Assembly (NCBI RefSeq): GCF_037392515.1
Contig: NC_090288.1
Location: 558,001 to 622,000 of the forward strand
Length of the DNA stretch: 64,000 nt
DNA from: Haliotis asinina
Lineage: Eukaryota; Mollusca; Gastropoda; Lepetellida; Haliotidae
Reading direction: 5' to 3'
The position numbers and the translations under genes are program-made. Position 1 is the first letter of the stretch. Each line of letters opens with the position of its first letter. The notes beneath the pieces are model-generated. The model ran no database searches. It was not told where the DNA came from and saw only the letters and a list, made by a program, of their open reading frames with translations. This document shows, piece after piece, positions 38,601-50,600 of the stretch.

Positions 38601-41600
38601 TCTTGTCCTGACAGAACAGTCATATTGTTGTCACCTGTTGGCCTGAACAATCAGTCATATTATCACCTGTTGTCCTGACCAATCAGTCATATTTTCACCT
38701 GTTGAGGTGCTGACTGATCAGTCATATTATCACTTTTTGTCCAGACTGATCAGTCATATTATCACCTGCTGTCCTGACTGAACAGTCATATTGTCACCTG
38801 CTATCCTGACAGAACAGTCATATTGTCACCTCTTGTCCTGACAGAACAGTCATATTGTTGTCACCTGTTGGCCTGAACAATCAGTCATATTATCACCTGT
38901 TGTCCTGACCAATCAGTCATATTATCACCTGCTGTCCTGACCAATCAGTCATATTTTCACCTGTTGAGGTGCTGACTGATCAGTCATATTATCACTTTTT
39001 GTCCAGACTGGTCAGTCATATTATCACCTGCTGTCCTGACTGAACAGTCATATTGTCACCTCTTGTCCTGACAGCACAGTCATATTGTTGTCACCTGTTG
39101 TACTGACCAATCAGTCATATTGTCACCTGTTGGCCTGAACAATCAGTCATATTATCACCTGTTGTCCTGACCAATCAGTCATATTATCACCTGTTGTCCT
39201 GACCAATCAGTCATATTTTCACCTGTTGAGGTGCTGACTGATCAGTCATATTATCACTTTTTGTCCAGACTGATCAGTCATATTATCACCTGCTGTCCTG
39301 ACTGAACAGTCATATTGTCACCTGCTGTCCTGACAGAACAGTCATATTGTCACCTCTTGTCCTGACAGAACAGTCATATTGTTGTCACCTGTTGTCCTGA
39401 CCAATCAGTCATATTATCACCTGTTGTCCTGACCAATCAGTCATATTGTCACCTGTTGTCCTGACCGAACAGTCATATTGTCACCTCTTGTCCTGACAGA
39501 ACAGTCATATTGTTGTCACCTGTTGTCCTGACCAATCAGTCATATTTTCACCTGTTGAGGTGCTGACTGATCAGTCATATTATCACTTTTTGTCCAGACT
39601 GGTCAGTCATATTGTCACCTGCTGTCCTGACTGAACAGTCATATTGTCACCTCTTGTCCTGACAGCACAGTCATATTGTTGTGACCTGTTGTACTGACCA
39701 ATCAGTCATATTGTCACCTGTTGGCCTGAACAATCAGTCATATTATCACCTGTTGTCCTGACCAATCAGTCATATTATCACCTGTTGTCCTGACCAATCA
39801 GTCATATTTTCACCTGTTGAGGTGCTGACTGATCAGTCATATTATCACTTTTTGTCCAGACTGATCAGTCATATTATCACCTGCTGTCCTGACTGAACAG
39901 TCATTGTCACCTGCTGTCCTGACAGAACAGTCATATTGTCACCTCTTGTCCTGACAGAACAGTCATATTGTTGTCACCTGTTGTCCTGACCAATCAGTCA
40001 TATTGTCACCTGTTGTCCTGATCAATCTGTCATATTGTCACCTGTTGTCCTGACTGAACAGTCATACTGTCACCTGTTTTCCTGACTGATCAGTCATATT
40101 GTCACCTGTTGTACTGATCAATCAGTCATATTATCACCTGCTATCCTGACTTATCAGTCATACTGTCACCTGTTGATTGACCGATCAGTGATATTGTCAC
40201 TTGCTGTCTGACTGATCAGTCATATTGTCACCTGTTGTACTGACCAATCAGTCATATGGTCACCTGTTGTGGTTGCTGTTGTGGATAACCAGGCCATGAA
40301 GTTGCCCCTCCTGGATGCGGCGAACGTTGTTGGGGTAGTTCTCAATGCAGTGGTTCATCACCTCCTCCCGCTCTTCTCGCCATTGCAAGAAGGAAACAAG
40401 GATTGTGAAGAAGCCTGGTATTTCCCTGTCCTCAGTCAGCCTACACAGAAACAACAGTTATCATTGTGTACAGTTCTTACTTCCTCACAATAAATTCATT
40501 TTTACTTTCACTATAGAGCTTTACTAATATTCAACAAACTTCAGTGCTTAGATATTTTGTTGCCAACAATAGTTGTGAGGAAAATTTCACATTTTGTCTT
40601 ATATTAGAATACCAACTTCTAAATGCCTCTCAAGAACCTCAAATAATCAGGATAAGAACAGGTGCATGCATGAACCAAGACTTTTTTTCCTGTGTGTCAG
40701 GCTTTTGATAAGTGACAACCTGCATGGTTGTTATTTGCCTCTATAAACTTCTCTGACATTACCTGCTATACCAAACGGACATGCTGGACTGACTTGGTCA
40801 GGGGAAGAGAAACCCAACCTTCCGACACTCATTTCATTTCCCTGTGTTAAACTGTTCATTCAATTTCACCATGAACATATACAAAATGAACAACCATCAT
40901 AGCATCGATCATCCATGATGTTCAACATCAAGACATTAGCCTCACAGATGAACAGAGGAACTTACCTACCCAATGCCTGGGAAATCAATTAGACATAAGG
41001 CTTCATCAATCCCCTCTTACTCCACTATAACAGCTTCATCCCAACTCTCAGTATCTTAGCCCACTATCAGACACCATCATGTTCAAATTTCGAACTGCAT
41101 GTGTGACAAATTCTCGAGTCAGCGTCAAAATCCATGGAGTTGTTGTCATGACCCGCCATCATTGTGGTCAAATGGAAGCAGTTCTCACAATAAGACTTGT
41201 TAATGTGCAGTGAAACGGTGTTACACTACACAAGTCTTCAGCCAGGCTTTTCAGGTTTTCACAACCAAATGACGGACTCCAGGGGTGTTTTCTTCAATGA
41301 TAGCGGCTTTATTGGTTACATGACGTATATATACAGTATATACAACCAGTTACCAGTCCATATAGAAAGGGTACTGGTTAGGCCAGCGAACCAACCTGTA
41401 CATCTTGTTAGGACAGCTGAGAAGCTCAGTTCTGCTCTGTCCATCGGCTGGGGTGCTTTTATACGCATTCCCCAGCATCCGGACCACGTATCAGCCAGTG
41501 GTCATTAGAACTACTAGAGTCATTCTGTCTATCATCGTTGATGGTTGATGGTAATCAACATGTGATAACAAGTTGTTAATTGACGTTGTATATCGTCATC

Positions 41601-44600
41601 CTGTCCATCACTGTCGACGAATGGTGATAAGCAGCATGAGATAGCAAGTTATCAATTGCAGTTGCATATCAAGTAATTTCATCTTGTCCATCACTGTCGA
41701 TGACTAGTGATGATTAACACCGATAGCAAGTTGTTGATTGCCTCCTGGATTTGACCGCCAGCTGACACCTGGCCGTCTGGCCGGCTTACTTTGTTACAAT
41801 GGCCTAAAATCAGATAGCGTCAATCAAGAATTAATGCTGTCTGATTTTTCTGAACAACCAATCAGAATCCCGTATTTTCTTGAGTCGTGGTAGAATAACA
41901 TTTAACACATCCTAAACTCACTCCTGTAGCTCGGGTTTAACAGTTAATACAATCTGGACACATCCTAAACTCACTCATGTAGCTAGGATTAACGGTTAAT
42001 ACAACCTGGACACATCCTGGACTCACCCTTGTAGCTAGGGTTAACAGTTAACACATCCTGGACTCATGTAGCTAGGGTTAACAGTTAACACATCCTGGAC
42101 TCACTCATGTAGCTTGGGTTAACAGTTAACACATCCTGGACTCATGTAGCTTGGGTTAACAGTTAACACATCCTTGACTCACTCATGTAGCTAGGGTTAA
42201 CAGTTAACACATCCTGGATTCATGTAGCTTGGGTTAACAGTTAACACATCCTTGACTCATGTAGCTAGGGTTAACAGTTAACACATCCTGGACTCATGTA
42301 GCTTGGGTTAACAGTTAACACATCCTAGACACAGCAATCATGTGAGCGACTCACTCCTGCAGCCTAAGTAAATTTAGGCTAAGCATTATTCAGTAAACCG
42401 CTTACACTGAGTCTAACAAACCTTAGTAGAAGGTAGCCTTTTCAACTGACCATAGGGACACAACTTACCAGATCACGAAAGTTGACATTCTCACATACCT
42501 TTTGAACTTCTACCTTGAAAAAGTTTGTATCCAAATGACTCCAAATGCTTTTTTCCATACAACTGCTTCCATGTGATACAAAGTGAGTACACAGTCACTG
42601 AAATAGCACCTTTGTCCATATTCTAGGATGTCATCTTCCAGAAATATTAGTTAATGGTAACCATGTCATCAGAAAGCCCTAAGCATTCATACTGCAGGGC
42701 AAATATCTGTGTTTTATGTGGATTTTCGTTTGTTGAGAGGTCCGTATCAGTGACCAGTGAATTTTTTAAGCCCCTCCGTACCCTAAACACTAGTCGTAGT
42801 CTGACTGGTTAAATCTGTTTGGCTATCTCGTATTTGATTGGATGGTCATAGGTCATTCAATGGTTAGCTGATGCAACCTTCTATTAGGGTTTGTTAGAGT
42901 CAGTATCAGCAGAGTAACGAATAATACTGAGCTGAAATTTCCTTACACTGTTACTCCTGTGGCTACTATGTAGCTAGAATTACCATGACAGGAACTCATT
43001 CCTGTAGCTTGGGTTAACAGTTAACACGAGAGGGACTCATTGCTTCAGGTAGGGTTAACAGTTAACAATACAACTCACTCCTTTAGGTAGGGTTAACAGT
43101 TAACAATAGAACTCACTCTGGTGGCAATAATTAACAGTTAACACAAGAGGGACTTACTTCTGTAGCTAGGGTTAACAGTTAACATGAGTGGGACTCAATC
43201 CGGTAGCAAGTTTTAACATTTAACAAGAGAGGGACTCACTCTTGCAGCTGTGTTCCTATTGTAGCCTCAATGTCATCCTCCACATACAGTGTGACCTCTG
43301 TGACCTTCGTACCTTCACTCTTGACGCTCTGTGAAAAATACACTAACAGTTAACTGAAGGCACAATGGCTGCCATATGTCTGGATCTGATGGTCAAGAAA
43401 CATGATCGACATCAACGTTAACTGGTTTCATACATGAGAAGAAATATTCAATACCTAAATACATAACCAATGAAATGTAGTCACTCAGCATTTGGTGATG
43501 GGGCTGTGCCAGTTTACACTCGTCAGAGGGGTGATCCTGACTACCAGTTGTCAGAGGACTGCACGATGTATGTGATCTGGACTACCAGTTGTCAGAGGGA
43601 TGCACAACATATCTCATCCAGACTACCAATTGTCTGTGGGCTGCACAAAGTATGTGATCAGGACTACCAGTTGTCAGAGGGCTTCATGACGTGTGTGATC
43701 TGGACTACCAACTGTCAAATAGGTGCATGAGGTATCTGATCGGACTACCGTCAAAGGGGTGCATCAGGTATGTGATCCGGACTACCAACTGTCAAAGGGG
43801 TGCATGAGGTATGTGATCTGGACTACCAACTGTCAAAGGGGTGCATGAGGTATGTGATCTGGACTACCAACCGTCAAGGGGTGCATGAGGTATGTGATCT
43901 GGACTACCAACCGTCAAAGGGGTGCATGAGGTATGTGATCTGGACTACCAACCGTCAAAGGGGTGCATGAGGTATGTGATCTGGACTACCAACCGTCAAA
44001 GGGGTGCATGAGGTATGTGATCTGGACTACTAACCGTCAAAGGGGTGCATGAGGTATGTGATCTGGACTACCAACCGTCAAAGGGGTGCATGAGGTATGT
44101 GATCTGGACTACCAACCGTCAAAGGGGTGCATGAGGTATGTGATCTGGACTACCAACCGTCAAAGGGGTGATCTGGACTACCAACTGTCAAAGGGGTGCA
44201 TGAGGTATGTGATCTGGACTACCAACTGTCAAAGGGGTGCATGAGGTATGTGATCTGGACTACCAACCGTCAAAGGGGTGCATGAGGTATGTGATCTGGA
44301 CTACCAACCGTCAAAGGGGTGCATGAGGTATGTGATCTGGACTACCAACCGTCAAAGGGGTGCATGAGGTATGTGATCTGGACTACCAACCGTCAAAGGG
44401 GTGCATGAGGTATGTGATCTGGACTACCAACCGTCAAAGGGGTGCATGAGGTATGTGATCTGGATTACCAACCGTCAAAGGGGTGATCTGGACTACCAAC
44501 TGTCAAAGGGGTGCATGAGGTATGTGATCTGGACTACCAACTGTCAAAGGGGTGCATGAGGTATGTGATCTGGACTACTAACCGTCAAAGGGGTGCATGA

Positions 44601-47600
44601 GGTATGTGATCTGGACTACCAACCGTCAAAGGGGTGCATGAGGTATGTGATCTGGACTACCAACCGTCAAAGGGGTGCATGAGGTATGTGATCTGGACTA
44701 CCAACCGTCAAAGGGGTGATCTGGACTACCAACTGTCAAAGGGGTGCATGAGGTATGTGATCTGGACTACCAACTGTCAAAGGGGTGCATGAGGTATGTG
44801 ATCTGGACTACCAACCGTCAAAGGGGTGCATGAGGTATGTGATCTGGACTACCAACCGTCAAAGGGGTGCATGAGGTATGTGATCTGGACTACCAACCGT
44901 CAAAGGGGTGCATGAGGTATGTCAGGCTACTAATTGTCAGAAGGGACTACATGAGTAATGTCATCTGGACTTAAAGTTGTTGGAAGGGTGCACGAGGTAT
45001 GTCAGGAGGACTACCAGTTGCATTGGTCTGGCCATCCAAGTGTGATGTCACAGCAGCTAGACAATGACACTTGTCTGACCCATCAATGTAGTCAATTCCA
45101 GAATGATGGTTTGACAATTCAGACCATTCCTAGCTTATGTCCACTCCCAGGAATGCAAGGAACCAGCTAAGGGAGCACAACTCATACTTACTGGCTTTCT
45201 CCCTCTCCGTTTCAAGGTTCAGTGGTAAACCTTTGTCCCTATGCTCCCAAGAACAGTTATAAACTAACTCACCCCTATAGGGCCTCTCTATCTCTTCCCA
45301 CCAATGGCCCTACTTGACCCCTGCCACTTAAGTCCATCTCTGTAATATCTACTCATGCACAGTGGACAAATAGTTGCTGAGAGGGGATGGTTGGGCAGGC
45401 CCTCAAGCCTACGAGTCAGGATAAGTATAACATATCAATTTTAGCATAAAAATTTAATATTTTTCCTTATCCTGACTCATACAAACTTATTTGGTTTCAA
45501 ATCCAATGGATATGTGTTTGGCTCAGAGAATTGTTGGATTCTGATAAACTGTTCAGGTCGTGTGCCTCTTACCATTACACCCACTGGGAACTCCTTCTGG
45601 ATCTTCTGATGCTATACTTGTCATGGAGCACCATCATCTCTTAAAACATATAAAAGCAATCCTAACGATTTTGTGGATTTGGTTATGGGGCATTAACCTG
45701 GCGTCCATAACCCAACATGACTGTCTGTGAGTACATGATCAACCAGCTGGTATTGTCATCTGCTGAGACACTATACAAGCACCAAAATGATGGATGCCTA
45801 ACATGTCTTCTGTGGTGTGACTGTTTGGTGTGACTGGTGTAGCTGTTTGGTGTGACTGTTTGGTGTGACTGGTGTAGCTGTTTGGTGTGACTGTTTGGTG
45901 TGACTGGTGTAGCTGTTTGGTGTGACTGTTTGGTGTGACTGGTGTAGCTGTTTGGTGTGACTGGTGTAGCTGTTTGGTGTGACTGTTTGGTGTGACTGGT
46001 GTAGCTGTTTGGTGTGACTGGTGTAGCTGTTTGGTGTGACTGTTTGGTGTGACTGTTTGGTGTGACTGGTGTAGCTGTTTGGTGTGACTGGTGTAGCTGT
46101 TTGGTGTGACTGTTTGGTGTGACTGGTGTAGCTGTTTGGTGTGACTGTTTGGTGTGACTGGTGTAGCTGTTTGGTGTGACTGGTGTAGCTGTTTGGTGTG
46201 ACTGTTTGGTGTGACTGGTGTAGCTGTTTGGTGTGACTGTTTGGTGTGACTGGTGTGGCTGTTTGGTGTGACTGGTGTAGCTGTTTGGTGTGACTGTTTG
46301 GTGTGACTGGTGTGGCTGTTTGGTGTGACTGTTTGGTGTGACTGGTGTAGCTGTTTGGTGTGACTGTTTGGTGTGAGTGGTGTGGCTGTTTGGTGTGACT
46401 GTTTGGTGTGACTGGTGTAGCTGTTTGGTGTGACTGGTGTAGCTGTTTGGTGTGACTGGTGTAGCTGTTTGGTGTGACTGTTTGGTGTGACTGGTGTAGC
46501 TGTTTGGTGTGACTGGTGTAGCTGTTTGGTGTGACTGGTGTAGCTGTTTGGTGTGACTGGTGTAGCTGTTTGGTGTGACTGGTGTAGCTGTTTGGTGTGA
46601 CTGTTTGGTGTGACTGGTGTAGCTGTTTGGTGTGACTGGTGTAGCTGTTTGGTGTGACTGGTGTAGCTGTTTGGTGTGCAGATGAATCGGGAGATTTGGC
46701 CAGTGTAGTATGTGAATTGTTGGTTCTCCACGATGACCCATGAAATCATGTTCAGTAAGGCACTACCAAAAGGAGTTGTGGGACTTTTGTCTCAGCAATC
46801 TTGGGTAAGACTCTTGGTAATAGTGATGGAGGCAGAAATGTGAACATGTGTAGACCAAGATAGATAACAAATTCAATGTTCTATGGCAAGTATCACTGCC
46901 TTGAATTCTGATTGGTTTATGTGGAGTAATATGTCTCCTCTCAGTGAAAGACAAGCTTGAATATTTAGCCATCAGTCTTCTGTAACTCTTATACAGTTCT
47001 CCGCTGTGAGGAATCTGATTCCTAGGAATATGAGATGTTGCACGGGTTCAAGTTCTGACATCAGGTTTACTAGCCAGTCTTGTTCAGTTTCTAACTGAAG
47101 TTCAAATGTTGTCTGAGTAGATCTGCAGCTTCATGAACCTGAATACCATCACTGAGATAGAAAACACTGCTTAAATGAAGATATGTCACTATGGGCTGAA
47201 GACATTCCAAAGGGGGCACCCTCCATTGGTAATGTACTCCTTGGTACAGAAACAGCAGAGACATTTTTGAGGTGATATGCATAGCGATAAGTAGGCAAGC
47301 ATCTTGCAGGTCTATGCTGGCCAAATAATTGTTTGGTTTATCAGAAATCTGGGTTCTGGTAGATGGTCCATCTTGAATTTTTTCTGTTTCAACAGATAAA
47401 GGATGTCGAACTGTTTCCTTTTGTATTTAAGTCAGAATTGTTCCTTGGAGTTTATTGGTACCAGGAAAATTGGTGAGTAATGACCTGGGCTAAGCTGATC
47501 TGGTTGTTCAGGTTCCACCGCATCTTTCACCAGTAGTCAGTTGACGGCTTCTCACAGTTCCAGTTGTTGTGACTGCAGGTAATTTGTGATCATGGAAACA

Positions 47601-50600
47601 ATGTAAGAGGATTCATGGCCTTTCCAGGAGTGAAATAAATCATTTCATATAACTTGAGAGACATACAGATCTTGAAGCACTGGTAAGACCATCAGCTACA
47701 CACATTGTATTCAGGTAATCAGGGTTCATGAAGGACTGACTGTGCTGAGAAGGTGAGATGAGTGGGGCCTTGTAGAGGCGCTTGTGAGACTGCAATGAAG
47801 CAAACCCGAGAGGAGCCTGGTGTGTTGTCGGGTTCGTGACTGTTGACACAGAATAAGGTGTAATCATGGAGAATGTCGTTGAAGGATTAGTTGTTGATGT
47901 TTGCATGAAAGGGTTCAAGAACCCTGCTGTCTGTGACAATGATGCCAAATATCTAGCAGTTTGTAAAGGTATATTGGCGAACATCGATGTGTTTGCATGT
48001 TGTCTTATCTGAAGCAGCTGCATAAGCCGATTCTGCAATGTAACACCTGACTGGTTCTAGAAGGGTGATATTGCTGGAGAGTGACACACCACTATCCTGG
48101 GTTCAAGAACAGGTAGTTGTTGGTTGGATGCATAATCATCAGATTCAATCACATCTGAAGGTGTAGTCACCTTCATGCAGGTCTGAAGATCTTCGTTGAA
48201 TGAGTAGTTAAGTTTATGATTTCAACTTCAAGTTTATGAAGATCAGAGTCTCCTTCCAAGAGAAATTTTCTTTAGGGATGAGAGGACTGTATGCCAGACT
48301 CATTATGCTTTGACATTACCAGAGAAACCTCTAACTCCTAAGAAGGCCACAAGGAAACTAAATTAGTAGGCGATGTGACAATGATATCGCCAGGTGATAA
48401 AGTAGGAGCAAACTCCTTGTCAGATACTTCTTTATTACCCTTCTCACTTGCTGACTTCATACTTTCTTCAAAATTTGTATAAATTAAACAATGACAAATG
48501 TGTACAATATTTATGTGAACCAGGAGTGCACAGTGAAGAAATGCAGGTAGAGCACAGAGTGTAGGTCAGAAGCTGATATTATGAAATTTGCATGTTGAAC
48601 GCAGTCTCATCAGTCAGCAAAGACTGTAAACAAAGTCATAAAACATAAATATTAGTGATGCATTATTTTCATAAATGCATATTTATGATGCCAAAGGGAT
48701 ATAAGATGCCTCAAGTGGCTAACTCCTTGTGTCATTTATGACACAAAGCATTTAAAAGGCTCTACATTATGACTTACCTAGAGGTGCTTAGTACAGTGGT
48801 CACCATGAAAACTGGCAGAAAGTTTCCTAAAGTACCAGAACTACTAGTATCACTATGTTCATTTAAGTTGGAAGACTTTCAAGGCTCTCGCATGGGATCA
48901 CAACATAGTACTACAATATCTCACAAGCAACGCTTCTGAACCACTAGATCGGACATCCATGGACCTTCTATTGCAGAAAGCGCTATTTTTGCTTGCCCTA
49001 GCATCAGCTGTCCGAATGTCAGAAATACATGTGCATGAACATGTCAAGAAAACGGCATCACAACAGTGCACACCTTTCACTCAGATGTGATTTTATTGCC
49101 AGGACTGCCTGACATCCCAGCATTTCACTGTCTATAGTACTCGGTCCAAGTGACATGCCACATTATCCTTGTGTCCTGTCAGAGCATTGAAAATCTACCT
49201 GCAACGCCCAAAGACAAGGAGAAGGAAATTCAACGCACATGTTTATTCCCCTGTCAACTGAGACGCCTATGGAAGTTTCAAGGAATACTACATTGGTCTG
49301 GATGAGAACCGTTATATTAAAAGCATACAAAGTAGCAGGCCTTGTGCCACCACAAGCCTCCAATCCACATGAAGTACGAGCCCTAGCATCCATGCTTGCT
49401 CTACACAGAAACTGCTTGATGACAACAATTATGGAGGGCTGTTTTTGCAAATCTGATACAGTGTTCCGCAACCACTACACCAGAGATATTGCACTGAAGA
49501 CGCAGCTGGCATTCACCATTCAGTCCACTAGTTGTAGCACAACAACTAACAGGTCCTCAGAGGCACTGAGAAAAATCTCACCCTTATCATGTGACGTGCT
49601 GATGTTAAAACACTCTGTGGAGTAAAGGGTTGAAAGTCAATGCGCGTATCTCAGAACAGACTAGCATGAGTGATTGTATCCTGTACTTGTATGCTACACT
49701 TGTACCTGAAGAGATTGCATCTGCACTTGATGGATGCGTCAAACGATGAAGTTGCTATAACTAGTAGGACACTAGTAAAATTACAACCACATGAAGATGT
49801 CACAAGACACTTTCAGTGACAAGTCTGTCAAGTATGGTCCTCCCAAGACACAGAACGAAAGATGAAAGTTTGCAAGTCTACAGTGTCGTTTTCAAGTTCC
49901 CATGGGAATTACAGGGCTTAAAATAAAAACAACCAGAGTATCCAGGAAGTGGTATGACCCACCATCGATTCTGTCAAGCATAATTATAGCATGAGTCAGG
50001 ATAAGGAAAAATATGTATTTTCTGATTAAAAATGTAATTTTCTGAATAACATTGATATTTTATACTTATCCTGACTCAGGCTTAATTGCTTATCTCCTAC
50101 TCCCTGGCGGAGATAGTGTAACACCTGAAATCCCTCGAAGTTCCCTTCTGAAAGAAGCGGACATTAACCCACCGGAAGCCTACCTTTCCCACCAAAAAAG
50201 GTCACATGACCTGCCATGCTTGTCACTCTCTCCTAATACAATCGCCCAACACAAGAATATTAGAATTCAGCATGCCTCAGAGGGGCGGCTGGGAGGGCTT
50301 ATATCATGAGTCAGGATAAGTATAAAATATCAATTTTATGCAGAAAATTACATATTTTTTTTTATCCTGAGTCATACTTAATTGCTTTCAGAATCCGACA
50401 GCAATGGCTGTGGGTCAGCTGCACTAGATTCTGCTGGCTGTCAAATACGTCTGATATTCCCCCCTGACGCGAAATTGTAGCAGCGATTATTTGGACTTGT
50501 AAGTTGAACTTGTCTTCTAAAGAAGGGATCGTTGACTGGAACATGATGATATCTAGATTAACTAGCATCCTGCTAGTATCTAATACAACTGAATGTCAAG

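Larger units (their letters stand above)
45413..48480 (-). mobile_element. Decayed DIRS-like retroelement, copy A
   Basis: Minus-strand order is a Gln/Ser/Thr-rich gag-like frame (48038-47640, 132 residues), then reverse transcriptase fragments. At 47324-47091 the frame has ASIDLQDACLLIAMH, matching the SIDLKDAY-type motif A of DIRS polymerases, and FYLSDGIQ, where the YLDD motif C has lost one Asp. Just after, in another frame (about 47100-46975), comes LVNLMSELEPVQHLIFLG, the thumb region also seen in copy B. RNase H-like sequence (about 46800-46680) is followed by the 22/13-bp array and the palindromic end at 45480-45413. Several frameshifts make it non-functional. It sits in CENPP intron 5 in the sense of the gene. 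Confidence 0.7.

Noticed and set aside
37980..40263. CRISPR-like array with palindromic repeats
   Set aside because: The units are contiguous and diverge gradually, without constant repeats and variable spacers. There are no cas-like genes.
40269..40527. Plus-strand open frames of 60-74 codons
   Set aside because: They are antisense shadows of CENPP exon 7.
45683..46749. Minus-strand frames of 336-352 residues with SHTKQ-type repeats
   Set aside because: They come from the 22/13-bp minisatellite joined to flanking dead retroelement sequence, and two overlapping frames are equally open.
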